A program made the translations under genes and the position numbers. Source: Siderastrea siderea (Eukaryota > Cnidaria > Anthozoa > Scleractinia > Rhizangiidae). Taken from it: 64,000 nt of DNA. Location: positions 3,016,001 to 3,080,000 of the forward strand of contig OZ034978.1 in NCBI GenBank assembly GCA_964030785.1, read 5' to 3'. The notes beneath the pieces are model-generated. The model searched no databases, was not told the origin of the DNA, and saw only the letters and a program-made list of their open reading frames with translations. This document shows positions 36,149 to 48,021 of the stretch, in pieces. Position 1 is the first letter of the stretch. Each line of letters begins with the position of its first letter.

Positions 36149-37000
36149 GGGTTCAATTCTACCTGTTACCATCCCCCCCCGGGGATTTGCAATTTTTTTC
36201 TTTCTTGGTGGTCTATTCCCCACCCCCAGGCAGGCAGAAAGAGACAATTCCCCACCCCTGACACTCCTCATCGACCACAAATACGTTGTTTTGTGTTCAA
36301 AATATGGGTAACCAATAGCAAAGCAGACGTTCTGACAAGAACTTAAACGCTTTTCTAGAGTATACTGAACGAAGGATACTACATGTCTGAATAGTATTAA
36401 AAAACATGAACACTACACTGAAAAAGAAAACTGAAGAAAAAAGTCTATTCCCCGCACTGAATACGGTCAGAGGTCCGGTGAACAAATTGATGGCAGCATT
36501 TTAAAGGAGTTTTTCTTAGCTTGTTTCACAAGAACACTGGACTGAGATCTCTGTTTAATATAAAGCCGTGCATCTGTTTTTATATAAAGTCTATTTAAGT
36601 CATCTTATTATATGTATAAATACGCTGATTGAAGAAATATTTCTAGGTTTGTGACGAACGCCATCCATTCGCGTACGCATCAAACGCACATTCGTTTAAC
36701 AATTTATAATAAACGTGCCTTCGAATACAGATTTTAATTTTGAGAGATTATTCTTCTCCAACCAATCTGCTACAAATTCTAGAGATTTTCCCTGAAAACA
36801 GGTAGTCTTCTCTACGTGGTCCAGCACCATTGTGTCAACTGAGAAGTGAGGTGCTTCACAAGAAAATTTCGATTTGCCCTGCCCCCCTACCCCTGGGACA
36901 AGACCGCTTCAAACAATTCCCCACCCTCGGGCCCGAAGGGCTGGACTTGTCCCGGGGGTTGCCCAGGGGGGGGGGGGATGGTAACAGGTAGAATTGAACC
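36149..37000. mobile_element. 850-bp TIR element with homopolymer ends
   Basis: GGGTTCAATTCTACCTGTTA followed by CCATCCCCCC is mirrored at 36966-37000. ATGCA flanks both sides as a possible target duplication. Its organisation (terminus, poly-C, CCCGGG, TTCCCCACCC) matches the nested element at 14301-14770. Confidence 0.75.
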
Positions 37001-37413
37001 ATGCATAATTGCAACAAACAAAATTCAAAAATAATGATTTGATTTGCTTTCTTCAGAATTCAACACACGACATAAGGCAGCATTTGTCAGTTAACAAAAT
37101 CATGCATCATACGTGTCACAGTGTTGACTTAAAAGTATCAAAAACACAAAGTACAAAAGGCTTTTATCTGACCTCGAAAATATTAAAAGGGCACTTTTGA
37201 AGACTGTTATAGCATTATTTGAACATCAGGTAACACTATCTTCCGGCTATTAAAGCACTTGTCAACTGTAAAAGAGTAGCACTCCACGTCAACATACTCG
37301 TACATTAAATGTACAAAAACATGATCAGCAAAGGGCTACATAACGACCATTGAGCGCATTCAGTACGTTTCACGATGATCAGTTAAGAAATAGTACATCA
37401 ATAAATTACTGAC

Positions 37414-37719
37414 CTGCAACCATGAGATCACCCCTCTTCTGCATGCCTTGTCCACGAAAAAGTATTGAGGGAAGATAAAATTTTAAACAACGAAATCGAT
37501 CAGAAGATGCAGTTTGATCCAAAATTGGACTGTCGATAAGTATATTCAGTTTCTCCAGTGTACGGAGGCCAAAATGGCTTCTTTGAAAGCCACTGAAGTC
37601 AATGATCGATTCAAACAGCATTTCCGATTAAAAAACTATCCAACGTAACCTCGATCATCCGTTGAAAGTGAAATAATATTGCAGTTCCCGTGCTAAAACA
37701 ACAACAACTCGTCCGCCAT
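37414..37719 (-). pseudogene. Exon-like unit, left half of a head-to-head duplicate
   Basis: A minus-strand ATG in a YY1-like context (AATATGGCGGACGAG) at 37719 is followed by an open stretch containing HFGLRTLEKLN. It ends at a good donor, TTGCAG|GTCAGT. The frame from the ATG hits a stop after eight codons, so either an unrecognised splice or decay is involved. It shares start, CGTACACTGGAGAAA and donor with 38065-38529. Function unknown. Confidence 0.35.
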
Positions 37720-37798
37720 ATTGAATTTTTCAAGCGTGAAAAAACAACACGCATGCTCAGTAGCAATTTTGTGACGCTTTTTACGTAATATCTTTTAA

Positions 37799-37920
37799 CC
37801 AATCAGCGGTTTTTGAGACCTGTCGGTAACCTATCAATCCGAGAAATTTTGGTCTTGACGAAATAGTCACGTGACCGTCCGTCCGTACGTCCGTACATCC
37901 GTCCGTCCGTCCGTCCGTAC
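37799..37920. repeat. Inverted copy of the 32.6-32.8 kb repeat with GGAC array
   Basis: GAGACCTGTCGGTAACCTAT, AAATTTTGGTC-type sequence, GTCACGTGAC and (GTCC)n run in reverse complement to 32594-32820. The cloverleaf part is missing here. Confidence 0.8.
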
Positions 37921-38064
37921 AGGCTCTGTGGGAGGGGGAGGGGAGTCCCAAAACAACCCGACGGGGGTAGGCAGGGCGGAAAAACCGCTGATTGGCTGAG
38001 AGATATGACGTCAAACGCGTCATGAGATCGTTGATGCTCATGCGCGAAATAAATATTTTTCCAA

Positions 38065-38529
38065 ATGGCGGACAGTCCTCGAGTTGTTTTGTTGCAGAAA
38101 GCCCAATAATATTTGACTTTACTGATGATCCACGTTTCCTTAGATCTTTTCATTATATGGAAGGTTGAGTGGGTCCATAATTGTCTTCACCGGTGTTCAC
38201 AGGGACTATTTTAGCCCTCGTACACTGGAGAAATGTTATTCGAATCATGACTGTCAGCTTGAACATATTTATTCCAGCACTTGTACTCCTTACAATTCGC
38301 CTTCTCGATCTCGCATCTCAACACATGGCAGGTCTTTGATTGATGGAGCTAAGAATTCGTTTCATTGTTTTGTTTTTCTGTTGGCAGCAACTGCAGGCTT
38401 GTCAAATGTCTCTGGTTTCCTCGTCGAGTTCATGATCTTTTAAAACGTCTTCGGCGATTTTTTCGTCATCAGCTGTTGTCACATATCTACATTTTTTGGC
38501 GAACAAGACATGCTATCACTAAGGTGCAG
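38065..38529 (+). pseudogene. Exon-like unit, right half of a head-to-head duplicate
   Basis: AAATGGCGGACAG starts the unit, CGTACACTGGAGAAATG lies in the middle, and it ends GTGCAG|GTCAGTAATTTT. These three landmarks match the minus-strand unit at 37719-37414. The initiator frame is closed by a stop after 14 codons. No protein family was recognised. Confidence 0.35.
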
Positions 38530-41500
38530 GTCAGTAATTTTACTTTCTTTCAAATGATCAACGTGTGAAATGATAATGTTTTTAGTTCAAGTTGTTGCAA
38601 TAGTGTGTTTGATTTACAATTATACATGAAAACAACAAAAATGCTACAATTCCAGCCAGTGTAATGTTATAGGCTGTTTTTTCATTCCTTGTTGTGAAGC
38701 AAGAATTGTATTGTCGGGCTGTATTTTCCTGCTTCCATGTTTCCATAGTAGCATTACCCTTTGACAATCCATTGTCTGGCCACACCTGGGACAGATGCTT
38801 GCATGCTTGAAGGCTGCGTTAACATGGTTAAGTCACTTGTTTCTCTGTCAAAAGCTAAGATGTGATCATTTGGAAAAGAGTGTTGATTGCTACTGAGGGA
38901 AGGGCTTCTGATGGCCATTGCCCATATTTTTAAGAAACTTTCCCGTAAACCAGTGATGCAGAAGTCAGCACTGTTGCTCAAAAAAAGTTGCTAGGTGTTG
39001 TGTGTCAAGTCCTACTGCAAATCAACATGTTGTTGAACTGATGTTAACATGATTACACAAAGCTTCTTTTTCAACTGTGTTGAACATGTTAATTTGCATC
39101 AAACAGTTTTCAACAGCACATGACACACCGTGCGGCATTTGTTGACCAACGTATATGATGCCATTTGTTTACAGTGTTGGACAGTATTGACTTGTGTATC
39201 ATTGGCTTTTGTTTTGGCTTCATGATGTGCTATTTTGGAGTTATTTTTTAGTTATATGTAGATGTCAAATTCTTTGTCAAAATTTACTTATCTGGCAATT
39301 TATTTGTATTCTTTATCATTCTACAGATTTTACAATGGAGCCATGTTAATACAACTACCAACAGGCCTAACCAATTACCTTATATTAAGGGGTTTTCAAA
39401 TATGAAAACAACTGCATGAGCTTTTGCTTGGGTGAAATTAAAGGTGATCTAACTATTTAATGGGTTGGTCCCACTGTTTGTAAGTGAAGTTGCACTGAAC
39501 CTTCACAACTTGCCTATCCAAACCTGCTGTGTGGGTGAAAGGAATATGATATTTGCAAAAATGTATTGAATGGCAACATTGTGATGTATTTCATGGTACG
39601 CATTTTAAGTTTAAAAGAAAATTTAATATTGTTTGCAATTATTATTTTCATTTTCTTTATCCTAGGTTATCCACATTTCATCAACAACATTGTTTTGTGC
39701 AGTCTACATTATTAAGTGTTATTAGCAAGAGGTGGCAAACAAAGAGGTCACTAACATTCAACACAAAGAAACATTTTTCAGTTCATGGATCAGATTTCAA
39801 ATCCTTCCCTGTACTGTTCGACTGTATGTTTGTCATTGCTAGTGGAATGTTTGGATGTCTGCTAGCTGCAGTGGGTTGTGCCTTCGGTGATGATAAAGAT
39901 CCTGAAGAAAGCAATGAGGAACCCTGAGAGTTTGATGAGCCTGGATTTGCATGGATGAAAATAGCATGTTATTTATCTTTAACAGGGAGAACAGACTGTT
40001 GTTGTTGGTTGTTTTCTGTTTTTTTGGGTTTTTTTTGTTGTTGTTGTTGTTGTTGTTTTTTTTTTCTGAAAACCTTAAACTGTGTTTTTGCAGTTGGGGG
40101 GTGGGGAAGAGATGGAGGGGATTTTTCATCTTGCCTTGTTTTGTTTGTTTTGTCAATGTCTCTGTTACTTTGAAAAATTTTTTTCTCGAAGGGAAGGTAA
40201 TTAAATTCATTGTGCAAAAAGGGGTATATTTAGGCTCAAAAATGAAATTGCTTTGTTTGGGGGCTTGTTTGGTGTGTTTAATGTAGTTTATCCCAACAGC
40301 TTGATTTGAGGAATGTTTTGCCATACGAAGGCAAGGCCAAGAAATCATATCATTGCCAAACCAAGTTTTGGTTTATTACAAAGTTGATTTATTTTTATTC
40401 TTATTTTACAAGATAATTGATATTGATACAATATTTTGGCTCTATTACAGAGTCATAGTCATGTAATTGTCAGATGGCTCTGAATTTTGCCATAAAATTT
40501 GTTTAATCTTGTTCATAGTTCAATAATTAATAAACCATGATGTCATCACATCATTGCTTAAAGACAAAATGGCCTATAGTTTTTCTCTTCTTTATCTTGT
40601 GGTGGACATAAATGCTAAACAGTTTTCTTTTGCAATGCACTCAAGTTCTTTCATTGATGGTCTTAGGGCTAACTGAGGTGTACCATCTCACTGAATTTTG
40701 AATCACCCATAATTGTTGACCTCCCCCATGACTTGTCATTTCATTTGTATTGTTTATGGTACTAGTCCTACCCTGTGTGGCAGCTGCCAAAACAGGAGGG
40801 AGAGGGCTGTGCAGGCTGAACCTAGTCCCTGTCATCTAATGACACACAATTAACCAATCAAAGAGCAAATTGGATTCTCCCTGCAATAAAGAACCCTGTC
40901 TAAACACTCAAGGGACTTGCCTTCAGTTGACAGACTTGTTCGAAGTGCCTGCAACCTGTCCTCTTCTGTGAACACTACGGGGGAGTTGGCCCTGAGAAAA
41001 ATACTATGACTTGTCCCTTTGTTTATTCTTAAGTGGGATTATTGCAGCTTTTTTCATAAAGTGAATTTAAGTGAAGGTTTCATCACATTCCCAAAGATAT
41101 CTTTTTACTTATTCAGTTATCTTAAGCTCACTCAGTGCCATTAGTATCCTCAGAACCCTCTGGGGGCAGGGCACCAAGTTGGAGTTGTTTGACCACTTGT
41201 CCTTAGAGGGAAACATAGTTAACTGAGGGAAAGCAGCAGTTTGCTTTGCTCCGTATTTTTAACTTGACCTTAGTAGCGTGATTTCGCCACAATCAAACTG
41301 GCCTGGAAAATCCGCGTAAAATTGCGTCTTCGCCCGAAAAAAGAGCCACAGTTCCCAACACTTTCCTGACCCTCTTCGCAAGTGAGAGCTGCATTAGCAG
41401 AGATTTTCCATCTTATGTGGTCTCCACAAAAGTCGCAAGCGCAAAAAGAAAAATAACTCTTTAAAGGGGACTTTGAAGGGCCCTTTATTACGTAACGAAA

Positions 41501-42226
41501 ACTGAAAACAGCGGCCGATAAATTTGAAAGGTGGCGCCAGGTCACTTATAATTTCCCGCGCAAGAGAGTAGCCGGTGGCAAGCGCCAAGCGGCGAATTGA
41601 ACGGTGTGTAATCAGGAGAGCACAGTGTCTTAAAGAATTTCGTGAGGTGTTTGGAGCCTGTAACGCAAAAGGTAATAAAATTGCTTATCTGTGGGTTATT
41701 GTTGCCGAGCTTTTAGTCGAATACGTGTGTAGGATCAGTTTATAAGCCGCTGCGATAGCAAAAGCTTGTGTTTGCGAATGACTTCGAATATAGTTTTCGC
41801 AAGTGGAACATAAAGACTTGAAAAAATTTTGATGTTCGTATCTTACGATTTTTTTGCGTATTTGATATTTTGTTTCTCTGCTTTTAATCTTTCAGATCGT
41901 CGGATTTTTGTCCTTAAATATCCGAAAACTTTCTTATTTTTTCAAATTTTGTGCCGAGTGTCGATCGCACGCCCTCGCACGATGGCTTGAATTTAGCTAC
42001 GTAAAGTCGCATGTTTCACGGAATAAATGAAGTACAAAAACTGATCCAAAGGTTATGAAAATTAATAGATGACTTTTCAAGGAGTTGGACTTTCAGGAAA
42101 GCGACTTCGTTGTACTATTGTTGTCGTGTGAATGTAATTATTTTAGGCTAAATCTCTCCAATTTTTTCAGTTAACTTGAGCCGCTTTACTTTGGTCAGCG
42201 GATAGTGCTAATACCCGCGAAATAAA
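38530..42226. other. Interior of the 4.3-kb block, no gene supported
   Basis: An open stretch at 39664-39927 (+) ends in FGDDKDPEESNEEP and stop, and follows a plausible TTTATCCTAG acceptor. It could be a terminal exon, but no upstream partner was found. TTTCCCGCGC near 41554 is E2F-like. Confidence 0.35.
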
Positions 42227-42276
42227 CAGCCAATCAGCGGTTTTTCCGCCCTGCCACGGGGGTAGAGAATGCCGTC

Positions 42277-42340
42277 TTTTCTTGGCGGGAAATCGCGCGG
42301 TGCTTTTGGGCAACCGGCGTTTTTCTTGGCGGGAAATCGC
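42277..42340. promoter_or_regulatory. Two direct E2F-like sites
   Basis: TTTTCTTGGCGGGAAATCGC occurs twice, at 42277 and 42321, 44 bases apart. Each contains TTGGCGGGAAA, an exact match to the classical E2F consensus. The only following frame (about 42390-42587) lacks an ATG, so the target is unknown. Confidence 0.55.
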
Positions 42341-43019
42341 ATGACCATCGTCGCTTTTGAAAAAGAGGTTTCTTTAAAGCATTTAACGATTGCTCAAGAG
42401 TACTGAAGTCTTATATTTGACAAAAAAAAAAACATCTCATATCTATAAATGGAAAGAAAAAGTTCAAAAGAATACTGGTAGAAGGCCAAAAGTTCAAGTT
42501 GCGAAAGCTGCCTTCAAAGGACTTCATCGCTTTGTTTTCTTCACGGCGGAGAGTTTGCCCTGTTCTGAAACACAACCGAGTAAGTGAAGTTTTTAAAGGG
42601 TCTAAGGTACATGATTTCGAGTATTGCGGTGAAAGAAATTACGTTTTGAAATGGAAATTTGATTTATGCCATTAGAAATGTGTCATTTACTTTTGACTTT
42701 AAAAAATTATTAGAAAACGCGCTCAGACTTGTAACAGATTCTTGAATATCTTGCCATGCCCAGCCGATTTCACTCGTGTGGACCGACTTACGCTTTTGGA
42801 AGTGTAACGCGAATTGCATTTAAGTATAAACCATCGGGTTTTCGAATAAACTTTTTTCAAAAATGATTTCTCTGTCCATTATTTTGTGTTTGTTTATTCA
42901 TAACAGTAGGTCTAAGCACAGCGGCAAGACAACTGCACAAGCTTTGTTTTCAATTTTGACTGTCCAGTCCATCTCTTTGTGCAACTGTCGATTTTCTTGT
43001 CCTAGAAGTTTTCAATAGT

Positions 43020-43560
43020 AATAATCTTTTAAGCGAAGCAGTTGTCAGTTTAAAGCTATTTTATCATCCGAAAACAGTTTTGTACGTTCCTCAAAGCGCC
43101 TAACTTTATATAGGCTTACTTCGCATCCGCAAAACTTATGCCGGCATAATTTAATTAAAGCGTGTTTGGTGTTTCTTTGTTTTGAATCTTGATGGTCTCT
43201 TGTTAGAGAACGAAATATAACAGTTATTTGAAAAACTATAAGCGAAGCAGTTGTCGGTTTAAACCTATTATATCCGAAAAGCTTCCAAAAACAGTTCTGT
43301 GCATTTTTAAAAGCGAATTTCAGAAAATTTGCAGCCGCAAAACTTATGCCACAGAGTTAAGAATGTTTGGACGGTGTTTGTTCGTTTTCAATCTCGATGG
43401 TTTCAAGTTAGAGAACGAAATATGAGGCTTACTTTTAGCGAAGCAGTTTTGAGTTTAAAGCTATTTTATCTGATAAATGATGCGTGTTCCTCAAAGTGCT
43501 TGAATTTTTTCGCGGCTGCTAAAACCTACGCGACATTTCTTCGATAAGTTTATTACAAGT
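43020..43560. repeat. About 200-bp tandem repeat, three diverged units
   Basis: AAGCGAAGCAGTTGTCGGTT-type sequence recurs at about 43033, 43242 and 43437. Each copy is followed by TTAAAGCTATTTTAT, AAAACTTATGCC-like and GTTAGAGAACGAAATAT stretches. Confidence 0.75.
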
Positions 43561-44081
43561 GCTTCGAAGCTCCCCAGATCCTTTCTTTCGGGTAATCCCA
43601 GTAAAATGCCGGTGAAATGTCAGTATAAATTTTTGACCAGACTAATATCTTTATTTAGTGGCAGATCATGTTATTTGTTAACATCCGAACGCGATGAAGA
43701 TGACCCATTTAAACAGTCGAATAATTTTTATTTTGTTTTTGTAAATGAGCGCCGTTTCAAGTCCATTTAAGCGAACAGCCCATAATCCAAGGAGATTTGA
43801 CAAGCCTTGACAGTTAATGACAGGATATGGAAACATTGCAAACACCAAGCTAGACGGCTCGTGAGTAAAATAATCAAGCTGTGCTCAGCCTCTAGAATGA
43901 CCTTTCGAGCTTGGTTTTACAGAACAGATCCCCAAAATATTGGAGGACAATTCGGAACACTTTCAGGCTTTTTGAGAAACACTTTTCAAAAGCGAACGAG
44001 CCAAATAAAGCCCCGAAATATATTTCAGACCGAAAAGTTTCAGGACTATTTTTGAGAAACGAACACCAGTTTATTCTTTCG

Positions 44082-44117
44082 CGGCTCCGCTTTTAGGCTT
44101 GGTTAAATCTATATATT
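44082..44117. repeat. Right member of the 12-kb inverted pair
   Basis: GGCTCCGCTTTTAGGCTTGG and TTAAATCTATATATTA are the complement of 31920-31955. Confidence 0.8.
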
Positions 44118-45175
44118 AGACTTTCATACATAATATACATAATATATGGTCATACATAATATCTGCAAAAAGGAACAGGTTAATATATGCGTTCCCCTCA
44201 GTAGCGAGCTTGCACCGGGCCTCGCTTTGATAAAGAGGCAGAAGGCAACTCGGAAAAGGCCAAGAACTTGGCCTACTTAAGTTGCTTGGTTCACCTTGAG
44301 TTGCTCCTCTTACTTGAATTAGTTAGGGAAAATGACTTTCCCCCAAAAAAGCTCTCGTAGGCAACTTCTCTCTAGCGTTTTACCATGTGGCCGCCTACAA
44401 GAGCCCATTCTCGTAAGCGACCAGCTCTAGTTACGACCACTTTCGAGAGCTTCTACCGTACAGCTTAATCATTTAACAGTGCTTCTGGTTACAACTGTCT
44501 TAGCGTTTTAAAACATGTCTCAAAATCTCGTCACATTTTTTATGTCGCGCACCACAATTGTAAGCTAGTTGTTGCATTGGCAAAGCTTGCCGTGCTACAC
44601 GGCAGTAGCACAACTTCGTTTGAAACGGGCCTAAGACTCGAACTTCCCGTATAAATGGCGTGTCTTGACTCAGCTAAGATGCATCTCATTTGCTCTTATA
44701 AATGGAATAGTTTACATTGTTTACGTCTGGTTTAAGATATGTCTTGCGTAAGACGCATAAAACGTTTACGTGTAAAAGGCAGTAGTGTTTACAAACGCAA
44801 ATTACCCGCTATATTGTTGAGACCTAAGTGGCCATTAATTTGGATCATTCACGGTTTCCGAACGTTGGATCACTCAAGGTTTCTGGGAAACCCCCAATCG
44901 TTCCATTTTTTAAATCCACTCGCTCTTAATACCACTCGTTTTACGTTTCTCTCATTTTCACCAATCAAGTCTCGATTACACGATCGTGTAAATCAGGACT
45001 CGATTTATACAAACGAGACTCGTTTTTACAAAGGGAGACAAGAAAGAAAGAGAAAATAATATATGAATGAATAAATGAATGAATAAACTTTGTTTACACA
45101 TGGAGTTTACGGCAGTAAACATTAACTGCTTTACAGAAAATCCGTTTTATAAAATTTACTAGTCCTGTTATATAA

Positions 45176-46571
45176 TAACCTGCGATCAGGCCGAATTTTA
45201 GCATCGCTCTCATATTCTCTTATGTTGGTCGCTCGCTAAAATAGGGCCTGATACAATCTCTCACAGAAGTTCATGTCGGCGGCCAAATTTTGGCCGCGGA
45301 ATCTCGCAATCTGATTGGCCCTTTAACAATAGAGCTGTCAACGGAAGTAAATTGTCTACGAGATTTCGATCGGACCGCCATCGCCAAGGGACAACCAAGG
45401 TCACCAAGGAACAAGTCTGCCGAAGTAAAATGTGTTGCTCTAATAAATTCTCGTCGTTCTAGGAGAATTGTCACCATTTCCTTCTCTCCTGAGAATGGCG
45501 TTCGGTTTGACGCAAGCTGTCTCTCACCTGGAGCAGAGAAGTACAGCAACAGTGAAGTATGTATTCTGTTTTATCGCATCGTGTCGCGGAATTTTCATTT
45601 GACGGCTTTCAACTAGTATTGATAACATGAACAGAGTAGTGGTTGTTTCCGCGTCTTACGAAACAAAACGAACAGCAGACGAGCAAGTATCTTTCGCCAA
45701 GAATGATCAACAAGTCAACCGATAATTCGGTAAACTTAACGGTGAACTAATATTTGGCTACCCTGCGAGCAGATCGAAGGGCCTCTGCTGGCACGGTAAT
45801 GTTTGGCGAGAACCGCAATCAAGTCGCAATAACGATTTTCAGTTTATTCATTCATTGTTTAATACTTATGTCGTTTTATTGATCTCTGACATTGATATCA
45901 AAGGATCTGACTAGTTTTATAATAGATGTTCTTCGTTTTAAAATTCGCTGCTGCTTAGAGATAAAATTCGCTGCTAATTTCAAATATTTATCACTTCTCG
46001 AATTAAATTACAAAATACCCCTTTGTTTATAAACGGTTTTATTTATATTTTTATTCTAAAGAATGAAACTGAAGGTATTTCTCTTAATTGTCCAAGGTTT
46101 TTTACGCAGAAAATCGGTACAATTGGGAAGAGAATATTTCCAGATACCACCTGAAATGGGAAATGATTCAAGCATGCAGCATATTTTGGTACATCACAAC
46201 CTCGTCGTGTTTTGAATTTTCATTCAGTTTCAGCTCAGACAGAGCAACCATGTACAGTACCGGAACCTTCAAGTTAGCAATCGTGTAAATTTGAGTACTT
46301 GTGCCTAGAAGATATATCGTAGCCTGTGATTTTCTTTTTTTGCCGACATTTACGTGACTTTCTGCGAATTGCCGTTATGGGAAATTTGCATACCGAGGAT
46401 CGTGCAAGCAGAAGAAATTTTGATTGGCTGTTTTGTTGAATGTCAATCAATCAAAAAAAGTGGGCGGCAGACGTTCCGTAGAAGAATTGTATCAGGCTCT
46501 ATTTTTCGTTTCGCCCGTCCCGCCTGAATGTTTCACCAAGCGAAACGAAAATAGAGCCTGATCGCAGGTTA
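45176..46571. mobile_element. 1.4-kb Mutator-type element, 16-bp TIR, perfect 9-bp TSD
   Basis: It starts TAACCTGCGATCAGGC and ends with the exact complement. GTTATATAA (45167-45175 and 46572-46580) is duplicated on both sides. Each end also holds a local hairpin and a second inverted GCCTGATACAATT motif about 85 bp in. The interior has open stretches (45272-45616 +, 45549-45271 -) without a recognised transposase, so the element looks non-autonomous, possibly carrying captured host sequence. Confidence 0.88.
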
Positions 46572-46600
46572 GTTATATAATAAAAACTGTAGTACACTAA

Positions 46601-46770
46601 CTAGAAGACAGCGAAATTGTTAATCATTGTTTCAAAAGTGGAGAGAGCGGTTGCAGATCTGATATTGAATGGAATGGAATTCCATATTTTGGCTCCAACA
46701 AAAGCAAAACCTATAGTACTTGTGTGTGGAAGTGCCATTAGTTAATTCATTCGTTTCATATACGTCAAAA
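46601..46770 (-). mobile_element. LINE-type ORF2 C-terminal tail remnant
   Basis: The minus-strand frame reads TSTIGFAFVGAKIWNSIPFN, then IRSATALSTFE and a stop at 46601. The GAKIWNSIP motif is characteristic of the end of non-LTR retrotransposon reverse-transcriptase proteins of the CR1/L2 or Rex type. Upstream frames are broken by stops. Confidence 0.55.
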
Positions 46771-46986
46771 TACGCTAAACCCGCTAAACTCCAAAGACTA
46801 TTGAAATTCACATCAATTACTTTAACACACTGCACACATTTTCTTCTGTTGCTTGCGTGTTTACCGGTTTTTACACCACTCGGGAGTCGGGAGTATCCTT
46901 TGCAGGTGGTTCTGGTTCCGCAGACTCTGCACTGGCAATCTTTATGGCAAAGTCGAGGCTTCCCCTACCCATGGAGAGAAGGTTGA

Positions 46987-47680
46987 CTAGAATCTTGTCC
47001 TTTTGACTGAGTCAAGAGTAGCCAAAAATTCCTGAAAAACATAATTTACAATCCCTTACCAAATCACCCCAGAGGACTTTGCTTTCCCATCCTGGGCATT
47101 TGGATGTAGTTTTTGTTATGAATTCAGCATGTACTTGGGGCTCAAAACTTATTAACTCGCACGTTCCTACCTAATGTCTGTCAATCCCTCCCCTGATATC
47201 AGGCCACTTATTTGGGTTTCGCGCACAAGTGTGAAGTGAGCGGCAAGCTTCAAGTTACGAGCCGGCAACCGAAGCGAAACCAAAACAGAGGACCTGCTAG
47301 CAGGATAATCTATCGCAATAGGACAGCTCCAATCAAACAAAAGTAAATCCTGTTTGCAAATTTTACCTTTATTTCGTTCTGGGCATCCTGTATCTCTTGT
47401 TCAAACCTCACCTTGCCATCAGCAGCGGGTAGGGGTTGCAACTGCCCTCCATGTTCGGCGGCTTGATCTTCTTTTGGCTGAAATTAGAAGTGAACAATTA
47501 GAAAGAGCATCAGACATGTATACAGGCCTACAAAGTATCAAAAGACTCTACCTTGTTCTTGCATTTTCCTTTGCCGCAAGCACAATGGTCGTGACATTTG
47601 ATGTTGGCCTCGTGACACTTGCAAGCACCTCTTCCTTTCTTCCTGGCATACTGACCTTTACAATCACAGAAAGATCGGTC
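46987..47680 (-). CDS. 3' exons of a minus-strand cysteine-rich gene (partial)
   Basis: Three phase-0 exons splice cleanly. 47680-47552 encodes 43 residues beginning DRSFCDCKGQYARKKGRG, followed by a Cys/His cluster (CKCHEANIKCHDHCACGKGKC). 47477-47367 encodes 37 residues ending FEQEIQDAQNEIK. 47031-46987 encodes EFLATLDSVKRTRF and stop. Acceptors TTTTAG, TTTCAG and TTTCAG and donors GTAGAG and GTAAAA are all on the minus strand. The Cys pattern suggests a small metal-binding domain like CXC-type motifs; the tail may be a short coiled coil. No upstream exon was found before 48300, so this may be a gene remnant or a very short gene. Confidence 0.5.
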
Positions 47681-47996
47681 CTAAAATTAATAGCAACCAA
47701 AACGACACAAGGTCAAGTTTTCGAAAACAAAACTGTGTATGAGGCGAAGTGAAATGAAGTGAGAAATTTTCCATCGTAGTATTGCACAAATAACAACAAA
47801 CGTCCGTTGTGCTGTTGTACCCAACTATCCAACTGTTGTACCCAACTACATAAGGAAACAGTTTTTGTTTCCTTATGTACCTTGTTAATTAATTAATTTG
47901 GACCCACAGTAATTGGTTCTTACTGTTGTGGTGTCCCTGCCTGGTTTTGTAATTGTCTTCAATGTTCTTATATAGGTAACTCCCAGGCGAAGCAAA

Positions 47997-48021
47997 ATAA
48001 ATAAATAAATAAATAAATATC
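47997..48021. repeat. AAAT microsatellite
   Basis: Six tandem AAAT units. Confidence 0.9.

Larger units (their letters stand above)
37971..42254. mobile_element. 4.3-kb block bounded by perfect 28-bp inverted repeats
   Basis: GCAGGGCGGAAAAACCGCTG (37971) and eight more bases are exactly mirrored at 42227-42254. Short direct matches continue outside (CGGGGGTA). The inside has an exon-like unit at 38065-38529, a GTT run near 40037 and several open frames without a recognised domain. It could be a DNA transposon, or two insertions of a short repeat in opposite orientation. Confidence 0.45.

Noticed and set aside
39553..39927. Possible terminal exon ending FGDDKDPEESNEEP
   Set aside because: There is a plausible acceptor but no ATG and no matching upstream exon; not supported enough to call a gene.
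42390..42587. Frame downstream of the E2F-like sites
   Set aside because: No in-frame ATG and an A-run in the middle; coding not supported.
44739..45059. 106-codon ATG frame
   Set aside because: Basic, low-information composition, no domain, no splice context.
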